Source of the DNA: an uncultured Campylobacter sp.
GTDB lineage: Bacteria > Campylobacterota > Campylobacteria > Campylobacterales > Campylobacteraceae
Reading direction: 5' to 3'
NCBI RefSeq assembly: GCF_938015785.1
Contig: NZ_CALLWC010000065.1
Location: 1 to 64,000, forward strand
Length of the DNA stretch: 64,000 bases
Shown here one piece after another: positions 62,865-64,000 of this stretch. Below the pieces are notes generated by a model that saw only the letters and a program-made list of their open reading frames with translations, ran no database searches and was not told the DNA's origin. The position numbers were made by a program, and so were the translations under genes. The first letter of the stretch is position 1. Each line of letters starts with the position of its first letter.

Positions 62865-63906
62865 AATGAGCGCCGATGAGGCGCTAGAGCTGATCGAGCA
62901 CGCCGATCTAAACGAGCTTGGGCGCGCGGCGTTTGCGCGCAAGCGCGAGCTGCATCCGGATCGCGTCACGACCTTCATCATCGATCGAAATATAAACTAC
63001 ACCAACGCCTGCATGATAGATTGCAAATTTTGCGCATTTTATCGCCACGCAAGCGACGCGGACGCCTATGTGCTGAGCTTTGAGCAGATCGGCGAAAAGA
63101 TCGAGGAGCTCATCGCCGTGGGCGGTACGCAAATTTTATTTCAAGGCGGCGTTCATCCGAAGCTGAAAATCGAATGGTACGAGGATCTCGTGGAGTTCAT
63201 CCACAAAAATTACCCGAGCATCACGATCCACGGCTTCTCGGCGATTGAGATCGATTATATCGCGCGCCTTAGCGGCATCAGCACGCTTGAAGTGCTTCGT
63301 AGGCTGCAAGCCAAGGGGCTTTACTCGATGCCGGGAGCTGGAGCCGAAATTTTAAGCGACCGCGTGCGAGAGCTAGTAGCGCCGCGCAAAAGCGACAGCG
63401 CCACGTGGCTTAGAGTGCACGAGGAGGCGCACGACATTGGCATGAAAACGACCGCCACGATGATGTTCGGCACGCTTGAAAGCACGCGCGAGATCGTAGA
63501 GCACTGGGATAAAATCCGCGAGCTACAAGACCGCACGGGCGGCTTTCGAGCGTTCATTTTATGGAGCTTTCAGGGGCAAAACACCCGCCTTTTGCGCGAG
63601 CATCCAGAGATCAAAAAGCAAAGCCCGAACCGCTACCTGCGCCTACTCGCCGTCTCGCGGCTATTTTTGGATAATTTCAATAACGTCCAAAGCAGCTGGG
63701 TCACGCAGGGCAGCTACATCGGGCAGCTGGCGCTGAAATTCGGCGCGAACGATCTGGGAAGCACGATGATGGAGGAAAACGTCGTAAAGGCGGCGGGCGC
63801 GAGTTTTCGGATGAGCAAAGACGAGATGATAGCGCTAATCCGCGACGTGGACGAAATACCCGCCAAGCGCAACACCAACTACGATATTTTGGAGACGTAC
63901 GCTTAG
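62857..63906 (+). CDS. mqnC: MqnC, cyclic dehypoxanthine futalosine synthase
   Basis: A 349-aa radical SAM enzyme of the futalosine menaquinone pathway, cyclising dehypoxanthine futalosine. The cluster motif is CMIDCKFCAF, and the family-specific stretch is TNACMIDCKFCAFYRH with GGVHPKLKIEWYEDL and MPGAGAEILSDRVRE. This fits the menaquinone-based hydrogen and fumarate respiration coded at the other end of the window. It overlaps nfeD by 8 bp. The remaining 94 bp of the window hold nothing recognisable. Confidence 0.95.
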   Translation: MARMSADEALELIEHADLNELGRAAFARKRELHPDRVTTFIIDRNINYTNACMIDCKFCAFYRHASDADAYVLSFEQIGEKIEELIAVGGTQILFQGGVHPKLKIEWYEDLVEFIHKNYPSITIHGFSAIEIDYIARLSGISTLEVLRRLQAKGLYSMPGAGAEILSDRVRELVAPRKSDSATWLRVHEEAHDIGMKTTATMMFGTLESTREIVEHWDKIRELQDRTGGFRAFILWSFQGQNTRLLREHPEIKKQSPNRYLRLLAVSRLFLDNFNNVQSSWVTQGSYIGQLALKFGANDLGSTMMEENVVKAAGASFRMSKDEMIALIRDVDEIPAKRNTNYDILETYA

Positions 63907-64000
63907 GTGCGGGCTTTTGCGCGTTTACGGCAGGAATTTATGCGCTTGCGGCTAGAATATAGCGGTAGAATTTTGTCTTAAAACAGATAGCGAATTTTCG

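Noticed and set aside
1..64000. tRNA, rRNA and riboswitch search by eye
   Set aside because: No GTTCRANTCC-type T-loop with a plausible cloverleaf or conserved RNA element was found in the gaps.

Overview
The window is a piece of a Campylobacter-type (Campylobacterota) chromosome, most like the moderate-GC oral species such as C. gracilis or C. concisus. The evidence is a HydABCDE uptake hydrogenase, a Tat-exported MfrABE methylmenaquinol:fumarate reductase, the futalosine menaquinone enzyme MqnC, an EptC-type phosphoethanolamine transferase, and a gene order murF / alpha-beta hydrolase / small Phd-like protein / ddl / ruvA ... murJ / cysS / msbA that matches the C. jejuni order as I recall it. 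Species is an inference. No rRNA, tRNA, CRISPR array, prophage or insertion sequence was seen.

Layout. 1-10403 (minus): hydrogenase operon hydA-hydB-hydC-hydD-hydE, then hypF, which runs off the left edge. 10808-14527 (minus): mfrA-mfrB-mfrE with a divergent LysR regulator. 15779-21248: EptC (minus), then a plus-strand group of PepSY protein, repeat-rich membrane protein, response regulator and histidine kinase. 21810-26569 (minus): a flavodoxin/ferredoxin protein followed by a frameshifted small gene, and two Tat-exported FAD reductase paralogues. 26836-35684 (minus): PBP1C and bacterial alpha-2-macroglobulin. 35753-37780: UvrD/Rep-like helicase. 38945-43298 (minus): upp, a BON lipoprotein, an SDR, a PNPOx-like protein and an AlkD-like protein, separated by repeat-rich gaps. 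43550-52614 (minus): murF, hydrolase, Phd-like protein, ddl, ruvA and an Mla/Iam-type lipid transport operon. 52695-57912 (plus): murJ, cysS, msbA. 58244-63906: a lipoprotein, two MFS transporters, QmcA/NfeD and MqnC.

How the genes work together. HydABC would feed electrons from H2 into menaquinone (MqnC belongs to its synthesis), and MfrABE plus perhaps the two FAD reductases would spend them in the periplasm. Much of the rest builds or repairs the envelope: MurF, Ddl, MurJ, PBP1C with A2M, MsbA, the Mla-type transporter, EptC and several lipoproteins.

The most unusual signal is the hexamer RAATTY (AAATTT, GAATTT, AAATTC, GAATTC). It occurs as dense arrays in nearly every intergenic gap and also as in-frame insertions in otherwise conserved proteins (HypF, HydD, the histidine kinase, PBP1C twice, MurF, the 18120 ORF). 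By eye I count 19 copies in about 350 bp of the hydD insert against about six in the whole 1.7-kb hydB. RAATTY is the methylation motif that C. jejuni uses to recognise transforming DNA, so an uptake-sequence-like accumulation that has invaded coding regions is a testable hypothesis.
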